From Dehalococcoidia bacterium UBA7891 (GTDB lineage Bacteria > Chloroflexota > Dehalococcoidia > Lucifugimonadales > UBA826), in NCBI GenBank assembly GCA_002500485.1, contig DLRJ01000113.1, forward strand, positions 23,312-87,311: a stretch of DNA of 64,000 bases, read 5' to 3'. The position numbers were made by a program, and so were the translations under genes. Shown piece after piece: positions 35,187 to 43,618 of this stretch (positions within the stretch are counted from its first letter, which is position 1; each line of letters begins with the position of its first letter). The notes under the pieces are model-generated. The model was given only the letters and a program-made list of their open reading frames with translations. It was not told the DNA's origin and did no database searches.

Positions 35187-35609
35187 ATGACATTGAGACC
35201 TCAGCCTAGATTTCCAGAACCTGACACCGAGCCATTTTGGGAAGCGACCAAGGAAAAAAATCTTGTTTACCAAACATGTGATAATCCAGATTGCACCGAT
35301 AAGGTGATTTTTTACCCTAGAGCCCACTGCGACACCTGCGGTGGTTTAAAGACCAGTTGGAACACCTCAAAAGGCGAAGGTGTTGTGTACACATACAGTG
35401 TTGTAATGCAGAGTCGACATCCGGCCTTCAAAGATTTAGGGCCATATGCTGTGGCCTATGTAGATCTAGATGAAGGCTTTAGGATGATGACCAATGTTAT
35501 AAATGTGGATAACCCAATTAGTGATATACAGATTGGTATGAAGGTTAAATTAGTTTGGCAGGAACAAGGTGAAGGAGAGATCTCACTTCCAATGTTTGAG
35601 CCTGCCTAA
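35187..35609 (+). CDS. Zn-ribbon/OB-fold DUF35 protein
   Basis: The 140-residue protein has the rubredoxin-like zinc ribbon (CDNPDCTDKVIFYPRAHCDTC, four Cys at about residues 30-54) followed by an OB-fold (VYTYSVVMQSRHPAFKDLGPYAVAYVDLDEGFRM). DUF35 proteins bind acyl-CoA and scaffold thiolase-superfamily partners. It lies 20 bases after the thiolase-like gene, with AGGAG before its ATG, so the two should form one complex. No OB-fold residues look broken. Confidence 0.9.
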   Translation: MTLRPQPRFPEPDTEPFWEATKEKNLVYQTCDNPDCTDKVIFYPRAHCDTCGGLKTSWNTSKGEGVVYTYSVVMQSRHPAFKDLGPYAVAYVDLDEGFRMMTNVINVDNPISDIQIGMKVKLVWQEQGEGEISLPMFEPA

Positions 35610-35697
35610 ATTTTAGCTGCTCTTGAAAAAGGTTAATCACGAATTCATATCAGCCTTCTTGAAGTATTAGCTTAAGCGAATTTAAGAAGGGGGATTT

Positions 35698-37107
35698 ATG
35701 CAGCATCACCCAGTGCCACTTAAAGCGACTCTGGATTCCTTACCTCCACTTTGGCCTCAGGATGTGCTACCTCAAATAAGAACAATATTAACTGAAACTC
35801 CATCTATGGTTTTCGTTTTGGATGACGACCCGACGGGGGCTCAAACTGTCCAAGATGCCTCATTTTTAACTGAATGGACTCGTGACATGCTACTTTCCGA
35901 GTATCATCAACCTGAGAAGGCAACCTTCCTGCTGACAAACACAAGGGCAAAAACGGAAGCGGAGGCAGTGGAGATAAATACCACACTCGGTAGGGAATTT
36001 GACCAACTAGCAAATTACTTGAAGATACCCATCTCAATAATATCCAGGTCAGATTCGACTCTCCGTGGACACTTTCCTGCAGAATTGCATGCTTTGGCGA
36101 AGGGAATGGGGAACTCCCATGATGGTATTGTCTTTATCCCTTTTTTTATTCAAGGGGGACGTTACACGATTGATGATATCCAATACGTCGCAGGGGAAGG
36201 CATGCTGGCGCCGGTAGGACAAACGCCCTTTGCTAGAGATTCTGCATTTGGTTACGAATCATCAAATTTACGTGATTGGATAGAAGAAAAAACTTTTGGG
36301 AAAGTTCTGGCTAAAGATGTATTGAGTGTTTCGATAGACGATATCAGAATTGGTGGTCCAGATGTGGTGGCAGAAAAACTAAAAGATATGAAATCCAGCG
36401 ATATATGCATAATTAATGCAGCAGATATGAGAGATTTGGATGTAGTGGCTCTGGCAATGTTGACTTTGCAAAATATCTATGGGAAAAATTATTTAATACG
36501 TTCTTCTGCTTCGTTTGTTAGATCTCGACTTGGGCAAGAGGAACGACCTATCCTTACCAAGAAAGAAATGGGATACACAAGAAAAGGGGGGGCGCTCATT
36601 CTCGTTGGTTCTCATGTGCCGGGTAGTACTTCTCAGCTAGAGAGTCTCCTAAATCTACCGAATGTATATGGTTTGGAGTTGGACGTACATAAAGTTCTTC
36701 AACATGACAAAGAGCAAATAATTTCGATAACTGAACAAACCGATAGACTTTTGGCAGAATCGAAGGATATTGTTATTTATACGAGTCGAGAAGTCGTAAC
36801 CGGATCGTCTCCTGATGAATATTTAGAAATAGGGACTACTATCACCGAGGCGATAACAGAAGTCGTTTCTGATATCACAATCACCCCAAGGTACATTATA
36901 TCTAAAGGCGGTATGACATCCTCAAATATCATTGTTAATGCCTTGAAAATAAAAAGGGCCACTGTTCTTGGGCAAATTGCTTCTGGAGTTTTGGTATTAC
37001 AGTTGGGTTTGGAATCCAAATACCCAGGATCTAAATTAATTCTATGGCCTGGAAATGTAGGCGGGCCTACAGCTATTTCAGATGTGGTATTGAGGATGAG
37101 GACTTAG
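35698..37107 (+). CDS. Four-carbon acid sugar kinase family protein (OtnK-like)
   Basis: The 469-residue protein carries the DUF1537 two-domain fold: an N-terminal sugar-binding half with DDDPTGAQTVQD near residue 41 and SRSDSTLRGHFPAEL near 117, and a C-terminal nucleotide-binding half with SKGGMTSSN and the WPGNVGG loop near the end. OtnK members phosphorylate erythronate or threonate; the specific acid is not determined. A class II aldolase gene starts nine bases after its stop, so it likely cleaves the phosphorylated product or a derivative. Confidence 0.85.
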   Translation: MQHHPVPLKATLDSLPPLWPQDVLPQIRTILTETPSMVFVLDDDPTGAQTVQDASFLTEWTRDMLLSEYHQPEKATFLLTNTRAKTEAEAVEINTTLGREFDQLANYLKIPISIISRSDSTLRGHFPAELHALAKGMGNSHDGIVFIPFFIQGGRYTIDDIQYVAGEGMLAPVGQTPFARDSAFGYESSNLRDWIEEKTFGKVLAKDVLSVSIDDIRIGGPDVVAEKLKDMKSSDICIINAADMRDLDVVALAMLTLQNIYGKNYLIRSSASFVRSRLGQEERPILTKKEMGYTRKGGALILVGSHVPGSTSQLESLLNLPNVYGLELDVHKVLQHDKEQIISITEQTDRLLAESKDIVIYTSREVVTGSSPDEYLEIGTTITEAITEVVSDITITPRYIISKGGMTSSNIIVNALKIKRATVLGQIASGVLVLQLGLESKYPGSKLILWPGNVGGPTAISDVVLRMRT

Positions 37108-37115
37108 AGTATCAG

Positions 37116-37949
37116 ATGTTTGCAACCTCTTCAGATATTTTGAAATGGGCAGATTCTCAGCATGTCGCGATAGGCGGCTTTAATGTTTACAATTTTGAGG
37201 GAATAAAGGCTGTTATAGAAGGGGCCGAAGAAGAGGAAACTCCGATAATTATTCAGATGCATCCGGCATCGCTTCAGAGGGGAGCTAAGCCTCTAATGGC
37301 TATGGCATTGGAGGCAGCCAACCTATCCAAAGTACCAGTTTCTATTCATCTTGATCATGTAGATAGTTTGGAAGTTGTTAAGGAGGGTATTGATTTCGGT
37401 CTTCAGTCTTTCATGCCCGATGGATCAATACATAACTATCAAGGAAACGTGGAATTTACCCGGTTATGTGCTCGAATAATTAAGGATAATGAAGGTTTTG
37501 TAGAGGGAGAATTAGGCCGGCTTTCGGGTACTGAGGATGGTACAACCATTGAAAATTACAAGTCACTTTTGACAGATCCGTTGCAAGTGATCGATTTTGT
37601 GTCCAGTACTACGATTGATGCCCTTGCGGTCTGTGTTGGTAATGTACATGGGAAATACCTCTCTGAACCAAAGTTGGATTTTCAGCGGTTGTACAGAATA
37701 CGTGAAGCTACAGAGATCCCGCTCGTAATGCATGGTGCGTCAGGTCTACCGAATGAAATTATTTCAGAATGTATACGTGCCGGGATATCAAAATTTAATG
37801 TTAATACTGAGTTAAGACAGGCATACATTTTGGGTATGTCAGAAGCTGTAGACCAAGGAATGTCTGATTTAATATCCGTGATGAATTTATGTATTGTTAA
37901 GATGAGAGAAGTAGTGGTGTCTAAAATTCGCCAGTATTCATTTATATAA
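37116..37949 (+). CDS. Class II (FBA-type) aldolase family protein
   Basis: The 277-residue TIM-barrel aldolase has zinc-ligand His residues in IHLDHVD (near residue 80) and NVHGKYL (near 177), the MHGASGLP stretch near 206 with another His, and FNVNTELR near 230. It resembles fructose- and tagatose-bisphosphate aldolases. The ATG at 37116, eight bases after the OtnK-like kinase stop, is preferred; the frame is open further upstream inside the kinase gene. Kinase followed by aldolase suggests phosphorylation and then retro-aldol cleavage of a sugar acid. The substrate is not identified. Confidence 0.85.
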   Translation: MFATSSDILKWADSQHVAIGGFNVYNFEGIKAVIEGAEEEETPIIIQMHPASLQRGAKPLMAMALEAANLSKVPVSIHLDHVDSLEVVKEGIDFGLQSFMPDGSIHNYQGNVEFTRLCARIIKDNEGFVEGELGRLSGTEDGTTIENYKSLLTDPLQVIDFVSSTTIDALAVCVGNVHGKYLSEPKLDFQRLYRIREATEIPLVMHGASGLPNEIISECIRAGISKFNVNTELRQAYILGMSEAVDQGMSDLISVMNLCIVKMREVVVSKIRQYSFI

Positions 37950-37980
37950 TGATTAGATACCGCATTTAATGTAAAAACCG

Positions 37981-39513
37981 TCACCAATCGCCAGTTTTTA
38001 TGAAATCAGCTATTCTTTCTCCTATCAACATTGCCGCAACGTTAGTGTTTGCTCTAGGACAATCTGGCAATATGGAAGCATCAGCAATCCTCAATTGTTC
38101 AGTTCCATATACGACACCATATTGGTCTACAACCGCTTCCGCATCTGACTTTGGACCCATTTTGCAGGTACCCGAAATGTGATGCATAGTCAAAACGTTT
38201 TCCAGCATCCACCGATCAAGTAAGTCGTCGTTGTTTATGGTGATCTCATCTGGAGAAAGTCTCGCAACTATGGTGTCGGTGAAACTGGGTGCCTTGGCTA
38301 TTTTGTCGGCGAGCCTAACCCCTTCTCTTAATCTTTTAAGATCATATTTATGGCTTAACAGGTTGTAGTCTAGGATGGGTTGTGTATGAATATCGGTGGA
38401 TTGAAGTGAAATTCTGCCCACACTTTCAGCTAGATATATTCCTACAGAGATCATGAGCGCACCGACATCACCTATTTCATGACTAAAACGCATAATCATG
38501 ATCATGTCGTTTTGGTATTTGGAATCTTGGGAGGTGTACCGCAAGGCGACTTTTTGCGGACCTATTTTTTGTTTTGGTTTGTTGAATGAAGAATGGGGTG
38601 TCCATGTAGTGTGAACTGTTGGGTGATCTCGAAGATTTTTTCCTACACCGGGTAGATCACTTACTACACTAATGTGGAATGGCGACAATAATTTTTCTGA
38701 TCCAATGCCGGATAGCATTAAAATTTGAGGTGTTGCTATTGAACCCGCTGATAAGATTACCTCTGTTCCTTCAACTTTGAAAATTTCACCACCACTGATC
38801 ACTTCAACACCGGTTGCTACATTTCGATCAAATACGATTTTTTGGGCGACACAATTTGGCTTAATAGTTAAATTCAGGCGATGTCTACTTTGAGAAAGGT
38901 AACCAAGCGCAGTACTGAATCTTATGCCGTCAGGGTTGTTAAGAGGATATGGTCCGACACCCGTTGCGTCCGGTAGGTTGTGATCTATATTTTCCTCGTA
39001 GCCTAAATATTTACAAGCTTTATAGAAAGCCAATTGGTCATCAGTTAAGGAATTAAGAGGATGTCTTTTTACTAAAATAGGCCCATCTTGACCGTGAAAG
39101 TCGCCGTCATAATCTAGGTCTGTTTCAATTTTAAGGAGGTAAGGCAGGCATTCTTTAAAACTCCACCTGTCATTGCCCCATTCAACCCATCTTTCAAAAT
39201 CCTCTGGTAGTGGACGTAGAAAAACCTGACCATTTATGGCGCTAGTACCTCCTGTTACCTTTCCACGAGGAATGGGCATGGTTTTTGATAATGTGGAAGC
39301 TGTACCGGTAAATTGCCAATCATGAATACCACCTACAACTATGTCAGGTCCAGTTCCCCATCCATGTTTTAAATCAAAGGGTAAGGTTCCAAAATCTGGA
39401 TAATCTGGCCCAGCTTCCAATAGGAGAACGGAACAATCAGGATCCTCTGACAAACGAGATGCCAGAACTGCCCCGGCAGAGCCGGCGCCTATAACAATCT
39501 TGTCGTACTTCAC
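37981..39513 (-). CDS. GMC-family FAD oxidoreductase
   Basis: The 510-residue protein is a glucose-methanol-choline oxidoreductase. It has the FAD dinucleotide motif VIGAGSAGAVLASRLSEDP at residues 6-24, the GMC signature GGTSAINGQVFLRP near 85, a second signature SAGSIATPQILMLSGIG near 255, and catalytic-site HHISGTCKMGP near 444. It oxidises an alcohol, with choline- or polyethylene-glycol-type substrates common in the group; the true one is unknown. A four-helix membrane protein is encoded ten bases upstream on the same strand, perhaps an electron-transfer or docking partner. Confidence 0.92.
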   Translation of the reverse strand: MKYDKIVIGAGSAGAVLASRLSEDPDCSVLLLEAGPDYPDFGTLPFDLKHGWGTGPDIVVGGIHDWQFTGTASTLSKTMPIPRGKVTGGTSAINGQVFLRPLPEDFERWVEWGNDRWSFKECLPYLLKIETDLDYDGDFHGQDGPILVKRHPLNSLTDDQLAFYKACKYLGYEENIDHNLPDATGVGPYPLNNPDGIRFSTALGYLSQSRHRLNLTIKPNCVAQKIVFDRNVATGVEVISGGEIFKVEGTEVILSAGSIATPQILMLSGIGSEKLLSPFHISVVSDLPGVGKNLRDHPTVHTTWTPHSSFNKPKQKIGPQKVALRYTSQDSKYQNDMIMIMRFSHEIGDVGALMISVGIYLAESVGRISLQSTDIHTQPILDYNLLSHKYDLKRLREGVRLADKIAKAPSFTDTIVARLSPDEITINNDDLLDRWMLENVLTMHHISGTCKMGPKSDAEAVVDQYGVVYGTEQLRIADASILPDCPRANTNVAAMLIGERIADFIKTGDW

Positions 39514-39523
39514 TTTGCACTCC

Positions 39524-39943
39524 TCATCGATTATAAAAAGAAGAAGCTATCGCAAAAAGACCTGATGGAATATAAAACGTTCCAACGGATGAAATACTTA
39601 TAAGGATAAACACTACAAAAATGATTGACACGGCCCACGAGTAAGATTTCCATCTAAGAATCAAGGTTTTGTGATTATTGTTGGCAGCCTTAGCCATTAT
39701 TGAAGAAAAAATACATACTCCGGATAAAACCCAAGGTAATATTATGACGAAAAGACCTTGTGGACCCAACGCTTCAAAGATAGTTTTATTTGTCTGGAAT
39801 TGTTGGGTGAAATTGCCAGAATCTGTTATTTGCTCGAAGTCACTAATGACTGGGAAAAAGAGCAATAATAGACCTGCTAGCATGGCTGCAATGTGTGAAA
39901 ACCCAGCGAGGATTGTTGATTTATGAAGTAGGGTCATCGCCAA
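39524..39943 (-). CDS. Small four-helix membrane protein, unknown
   Basis: The 139-residue protein has four hydrophobic stretches (about residues 10-32, 62-82, 96-116 and 118-136) separated by a polar loop after helix 1. I recognise no family. It lies between the sirtuin gene, which it overlaps by 23 bases, and the GMC oxidoreductase, which starts ten bases later. It may be a membrane anchor for the GMC enzyme, by position only. Confidence 0.7.
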   Translation of the reverse strand: MAMTLLHKSTILAGFSHIAAMLAGLLLLFFPVISDFEQITDSGNFTQQFQTNKTIFEALGPQGLFVIILPWVLSGVCIFSSIMAKAANNNHKTLILRWKSYSWAVSIIFVVFILISISSVGTFYIPSGLFAIASSFYNR

Positions 39944-40745
39944 TAATTCCCTTTATCTCGGCTACTAATTTTGGCAAAGAATCTTCTGTGGGGCCTTTTA
40001 TAGACTCGGTAGCCGCTTCAGATATCGGAGTCTCCTCCGGGTTAATTTCTATTATTTTTCCACCGGAAGATGAAACTTCCCTTGGGAAACCAGCGGCTGG
40101 GTATACTGTTGCTGAAGTCCCAATGACCAAAATGCAGTCGGCCAGTCTAGTTTCATTTACACAAGTATTTAAGGTCGAAAACGGAATGGGTTCACCAAAC
40201 ATTACAGTATCTGGTTTCACGATTCCTAAGCATGTATTACATTTGGGAGGTAGGTTTTGTTTCCAATCCAATCTTATTTGGTCAAACTCATCTCGATGCC
40301 ATCTCATATCACAATTGACACATCGTAATTTGATTCTATTTCCGTGTATTTCGGTCACATTCTTGGATCCGGCAATGTGATGTAAGTTGTCTATATTTTG
40401 AGTAATTTGGTGTTTTAAAATATTAAGTTTTTCAAGATTTACCAATGCTAAGTGGCCAGGGTTTGGTTTTGCTTTTTCAATTGCCTCTCGAAATTGAGTT
40501 CTTTCAGGATCAACTTCAGAATTTAGGTTTTGTTCCCACCATGCTTTAGGGTCGGCAAGAAAATTTTCGTATCCGTTGTTGGGTGGTTCACCTAATTTTG
40601 TCCATAATCCGCCGGCACCTCTAAAAGTAGGTATTCCACTTTCAACTGATAATCCGGCACCAATCAAGGCTATGGTATATCGAGATTGAACTATTATTTT
40701 GGCAGCAGCAGATATTGATTTTTGTTTTTTAATTTCCATTTCCAT
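39921..40745 (-). CDS. Sir2-family NAD-dependent protein deacylase
   Basis: Sirtuins use NAD+ to remove acyl groups from Lys. The 274-residue protein has the NAD-binding GAGLSVESGIPTFRG near residue 25, TQNIDNLHHIAGS near 113, the catalytic His in EIHGNR near 131, and a four-Cys zinc site CVNCDMRW / CNTCLG. The FDQIRLDWKQNLPP stretch lies between the Cys pairs. It resembles bacterial CobB. It follows recF by six bases on the same strand and overlaps the membrane protein downstream. Confidence 0.92.
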   Translation of the reverse strand: MEMEIKKQKSISAAAKIIVQSRYTIALIGAGLSVESGIPTFRGAGGLWTKLGEPPNNGYENFLADPKAWWEQNLNSEVDPERTQFREAIEKAKPNPGHLALVNLEKLNILKHQITQNIDNLHHIAGSKNVTEIHGNRIKLRCVNCDMRWHRDEFDQIRLDWKQNLPPKCNTCLGIVKPDTVMFGEPIPFSTLNTCVNETRLADCILVIGTSATVYPAAGFPREVSSSGGKIIEINPEETPISEAATESIKGPTEDSLPKLVAEIKGIIGDDPTS

Positions 40746-40751
40746 TCAATT

Positions 40752-41924
40752 CTAAATTGTTTTTACGGAACCGTTTAAAACTTCCAATCTGTTGGAACTA
40801 TTTACAAATGATTCCGGAATGTTACTCGGTTCAGCGGTAGTTAGAATAACTTGATCGTGCTTTTCTAGGTGTTCTACTAACTTTTCTCTGCGTGTTTGGT
40901 CTAACTCGGACATTACATCGTCCAGCAACAACACAGGTTTTGTAGTCCTACGGGCATATAAAAATTCTGATTCAGCCATCTTTAAAGCTAAAATAGCCGT
41001 TCTTGACTGGCCTCTAGAGGCGTACTTTGAGGCCTCCATATTATCAATTGCAAATATTAAATCGTCTCTATGGGGACCAATACTTGTAGATCCTTGGGCT
41101 ATGTCCTTTCTTCTGGACTCTTCCAGATCCTTTAAGAAATTTTCCAGATCTATGTATTCAGAGAGATGATCTGTTCTCGCGTAACGAATACTCATTTTTT
41201 CATTTCTACCACCCATAAGTCTATGAAACGGAAGAGATGCGCCTTCTAATATTTTCACGGCTTCTTGCCGTTTTCTTGTGAGAAGAACAGCATTTTTTGC
41301 TAATTGTTGGTCCCAAAATGTTAGTTCGTTTGCCGAAGAGGAGCCGTCCCGTATCAATCTCAAAAGATGGTTTCTTTGAGTATTTGCTTTTTGATACTGC
41401 TGTATGGATGAAAGATATTCCTTGTCGACTTGAGAAAGTAGTATGTCAAGATATCTACGCCTCACAGACGGGCTACCATATATTAGGTCTAGGTCACCAA
41501 CGCTAAATAAAACGGCGTTAACAATGCCTACCAACTCGGAAGATCTTTTTGGAGAACCGTTAATCCGTATAAATTTTTGTGCAACGAACCCGTGAATATT
41601 CTGTGATAGCTGGCACCTATAATGGATCTCGAGATTTTCTGATCCCTGGGTGTGTTCAGTAACACATCCGATTTTGGAGTAACTCAATTCCTGCTGGTTG
41701 AGTTGTAGTACAGAGGATTTGTTGATTAATTCTCTGTCAGTGGTGACTTTTGGTGACTTGGCAATGGCCATCATATAGATTGCCTCTAGAAGATTACTTT
41801 TGCCATGGCCATTTGCTCCTTGAATAACTGTGGTCCCAGGAGGCAACGCGAGTTCCAAACTGTCATAATTTCGAAAATTAAGAAGGCTTAAATGGGAGAT
41901 GCGAATGAGAATTCTCCAAAGCAA
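40752..41924 (-). CDS. recF: DNA replication and repair protein RecF
   Basis: RecF is an SMC-like ATPase that, with RecO and RecR, loads RecA on gapped DNA. The 390-residue protein has Walker A GANGHGKSN near residue 37, the ABC-type signature region KYASRGQSRTAILALKMAE near 315, and the Walker B-like LLLDDVMSELD near 348. The TTG at 41924 has no ribosome binding site. An ATT at 41906 has GGAG seven bases upstream and would give MRISHLSLLNFRNYDSL, the family's usual N-terminus; I regard it as the more likely start. It is separated from gyrB by about 7 kb, and dnaA and dnaN are not in the window. Confidence 0.93.
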   Translation of the reverse strand: MLWRILIRISHLSLLNFRNYDSLELALPPGTTVIQGANGHGKSNLLEAIYMMAIAKSPKVTTDRELINKSSVLQLNQQELSYSKIGCVTEHTQGSENLEIHYRCQLSQNIHGFVAQKFIRINGSPKRSSELVGIVNAVLFSVGDLDLIYGSPSVRRRYLDILLSQVDKEYLSSIQQYQKANTQRNHLLRLIRDGSSSANELTFWDQQLAKNAVLLTRKRQEAVKILEGASLPFHRLMGGRNEKMSIRYARTDHLSEYIDLENFLKDLEESRRKDIAQGSTSIGPHRDDLIFAIDNMEASKYASRGQSRTAILALKMAESEFLYARRTTKPVLLLDDVMSELDQTRREKLVEHLEKHDQVILTTAEPSNIPESFVNSSNRLEVLNGSVKTI

Positions 41925-42036
41925 GTGCAGTGTGTCGTAATCCGCTGTTATTGGAAGGATTTTAGCATGTTAGTTATATCGTGTGAGTTATATAGTTATT
42001 CTGAAAAGTTTTTGAAGGTTTAGGAGATTAGTATTG

Positions 42037-42966
42037 ATGAAATCGGTAGTTGCGTTGGCAGGTGGAGTTGGAGGAGCTAAATTGGCCCTTGGGTTTTCTT
42101 ATATTTTAGGTTCTGAGGAGTTGACAGTTGTGGTCAATACTGCTGATGATGACTGTTTCTATGGATTACATATTTCCCCTGACGTAGATACTGTTCTATA
42201 TACCTTAGCAGGCGTATCCAATGCGGAAATGGGTTGGGGGCTTGCAGGGGAATCTTTTCGAACTTTAGAAAGATTGAAGGAATATGGTGTTGATGCTTGG
42301 TTTAATCTGGGCGATCTAGATCTTGCTACCCACCTCTACCGCACAAAAATGTTAGATGAAGGAAAAACATTGTCGGAGGTATGCCAGCGATTAGCAAAAT
42401 CTTTGGGTGTTGAGCATAAAATATTGCCGGTGACTGACAGCTCCATAAAGACAATATTGGAAACACAAGACGGGATCATGAGCTTTCAAGAGTATTTTGT
42501 GAAAAATCGGTGTGAACCTATTGTCAAATCAATAGATTTTGATGGATCCTCAAATTGCACAGTTACCCCTCAGGTAAGAGAGGCTGTTCTAGATATGGAT
42601 TTACTGGTGTTTTGCCCCTCAAACCCTTTTGTTAGTCTTGCTCCAATCCTATCGGTGCCAGGATTTAAGGAAATGATCGAGACGTTTTCTGGGAAATCTA
42701 TTGGTGTTAGTCCCATTGTTGGCGGGGCAGCGATCAAGGGTCCTGCGGCAAAGATGCTTAAGGAACTTGGTCATGACGTATCCTCTGTGGGAGTTGCTCG
42801 CCAATACGTTGGGCTCTGCAACACATTCATTATCGATGAAAAAGATGTAGCTCTTAAGGAAGAGATAGAATCTCTAGGAATGGATGTTTTTGTAACCCAG
42901 ACTATTATGGAAACAGATCAAGACAAAAAACAATTAGCTGAATACATACTAGAAATAAGCGCGTAA
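42037..42966 (+). CDS. cofD: 2-phospho-L-lactate transferase CofD
   Basis: CofD joins the activated phospholactate (or phosphoenolpyruvate) group to the deazaflavin FO in coenzyme F420 synthesis. The 309-residue product begins MKSVVALAGGVGGAKLALGF, the family signature, and has NTADDDCFYGLHISPDVDT-type and NPFVSLAPIL stretches near residues 33 and 207. AGGAG is ten bases before the ATG at 42037; TTG at 42034 is an in-frame alternative. cofC follows after four bases and an LLM oxidoreductase after that. Confidence 0.95.
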   Translation: MKSVVALAGGVGGAKLALGFSYILGSEELTVVVNTADDDCFYGLHISPDVDTVLYTLAGVSNAEMGWGLAGESFRTLERLKEYGVDAWFNLGDLDLATHLYRTKMLDEGKTLSEVCQRLAKSLGVEHKILPVTDSSIKTILETQDGIMSFQEYFVKNRCEPIVKSIDFDGSSNCTVTPQVREAVLDMDLLVFCPSNPFVSLAPILSVPGFKEMIETFSGKSIGVSPIVGGAAIKGPAAKMLKELGHDVSSVGVARQYVGLCNTFIIDEKDVALKEEIESLGMDVFVTQTIMETDQDKKQLAEYILEISA

Positions 42967-42970
42967 ATAA

Positions 42971-43591
42971 GTGGATCAATTTTCTGTACTTATACCGATG
43001 AAAATTCCTAGTGAAGGTAAATCTAGACTGGCTGGTGTTTTAGATGAACCAAGTAGGAAGTTACTAATAATATCCTTGTTGGAAAGAGTTCTTGAAGCCT
43101 CTATGAATTCATCTAGCTGTGATGTTTATGTAATTGGAGGAGGTTTTGAAGTAGCCGATATCTGTAGGCGTATTGGTGCCAATTGGTTGAATTCAGATTC
43201 GGGGGATTTAAATTGTGATGTATCTAGGGGCATTGCTGAAATAGCTCAAGCAGGGAATGGAACGATATATTTGCCAGGGGACCTTCCGTTTGTTACCGCA
43301 GAGGATATTGACTCGGTGATCTTTCGCTCTGAAAATGGCGATTTAGCAGTTATAGTTGAATCTGAGTCTGATGGTGGCACTAACTGTGTGCTTTTTCCAT
43401 ATCAAACTAAACTAATTCCTTTGCTGGGTTCAGATAGTTATAGGAAGCACTGCGAGTACGCTGTAAACCATGGCATTCTTTTTGAATCGATTCGCCCAGC
43501 GGGATTACTTATAGATCTTGATACTACAAATGATTTAATAAAATGCCAACGCAAAGAAAAAGGATTCTTAAGGAATGTTGGAATTATTTGA
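42971..43591 (+). CDS. cofC: 2-phospho-L-lactate guanylyltransferase CofC
   Basis: CofC activates phospholactate (or PEP) with GTP for F420 assembly. The 206-residue nucleotidyltransferase-like protein has an IPMKIPSEGKSRLAGVLD start (residues 9-26, with the GKSRL loop), YLPGDLPFVTAEDID near 98, and the late LIDLDTTNDL. The start is GTG at 42971, four bases after the cofD stop. The gene order cofD-cofC, followed closely by a probable F420-using oxidoreductase, supports the assignment. Confidence 0.92.
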   Translation: MDQFSVLIPMKIPSEGKSRLAGVLDEPSRKLLIISLLERVLEASMNSSSCDVYVIGGGFEVADICRRIGANWLNSDSGDLNCDVSRGIAEIAQAGNGTIYLPGDLPFVTAEDIDSVIFRSENGDLAVIVESESDGGTNCVLFPYQTKLIPLLGSDSYRKHCEYAVNHGILFESIRPAGLLIDLDTTNDLIKCQRKEKGFLRNVGII

Positions 43592-43618
43592 AAATACTTG
43601 GTTAAAGTGGGTTTAAAT

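Noticed and set aside
37044..37116. Upstream start of the class II aldolase inside the kinase gene
   Set aside because: The extra 24 residues overlap the kinase end and do not resemble the family's N-terminus.
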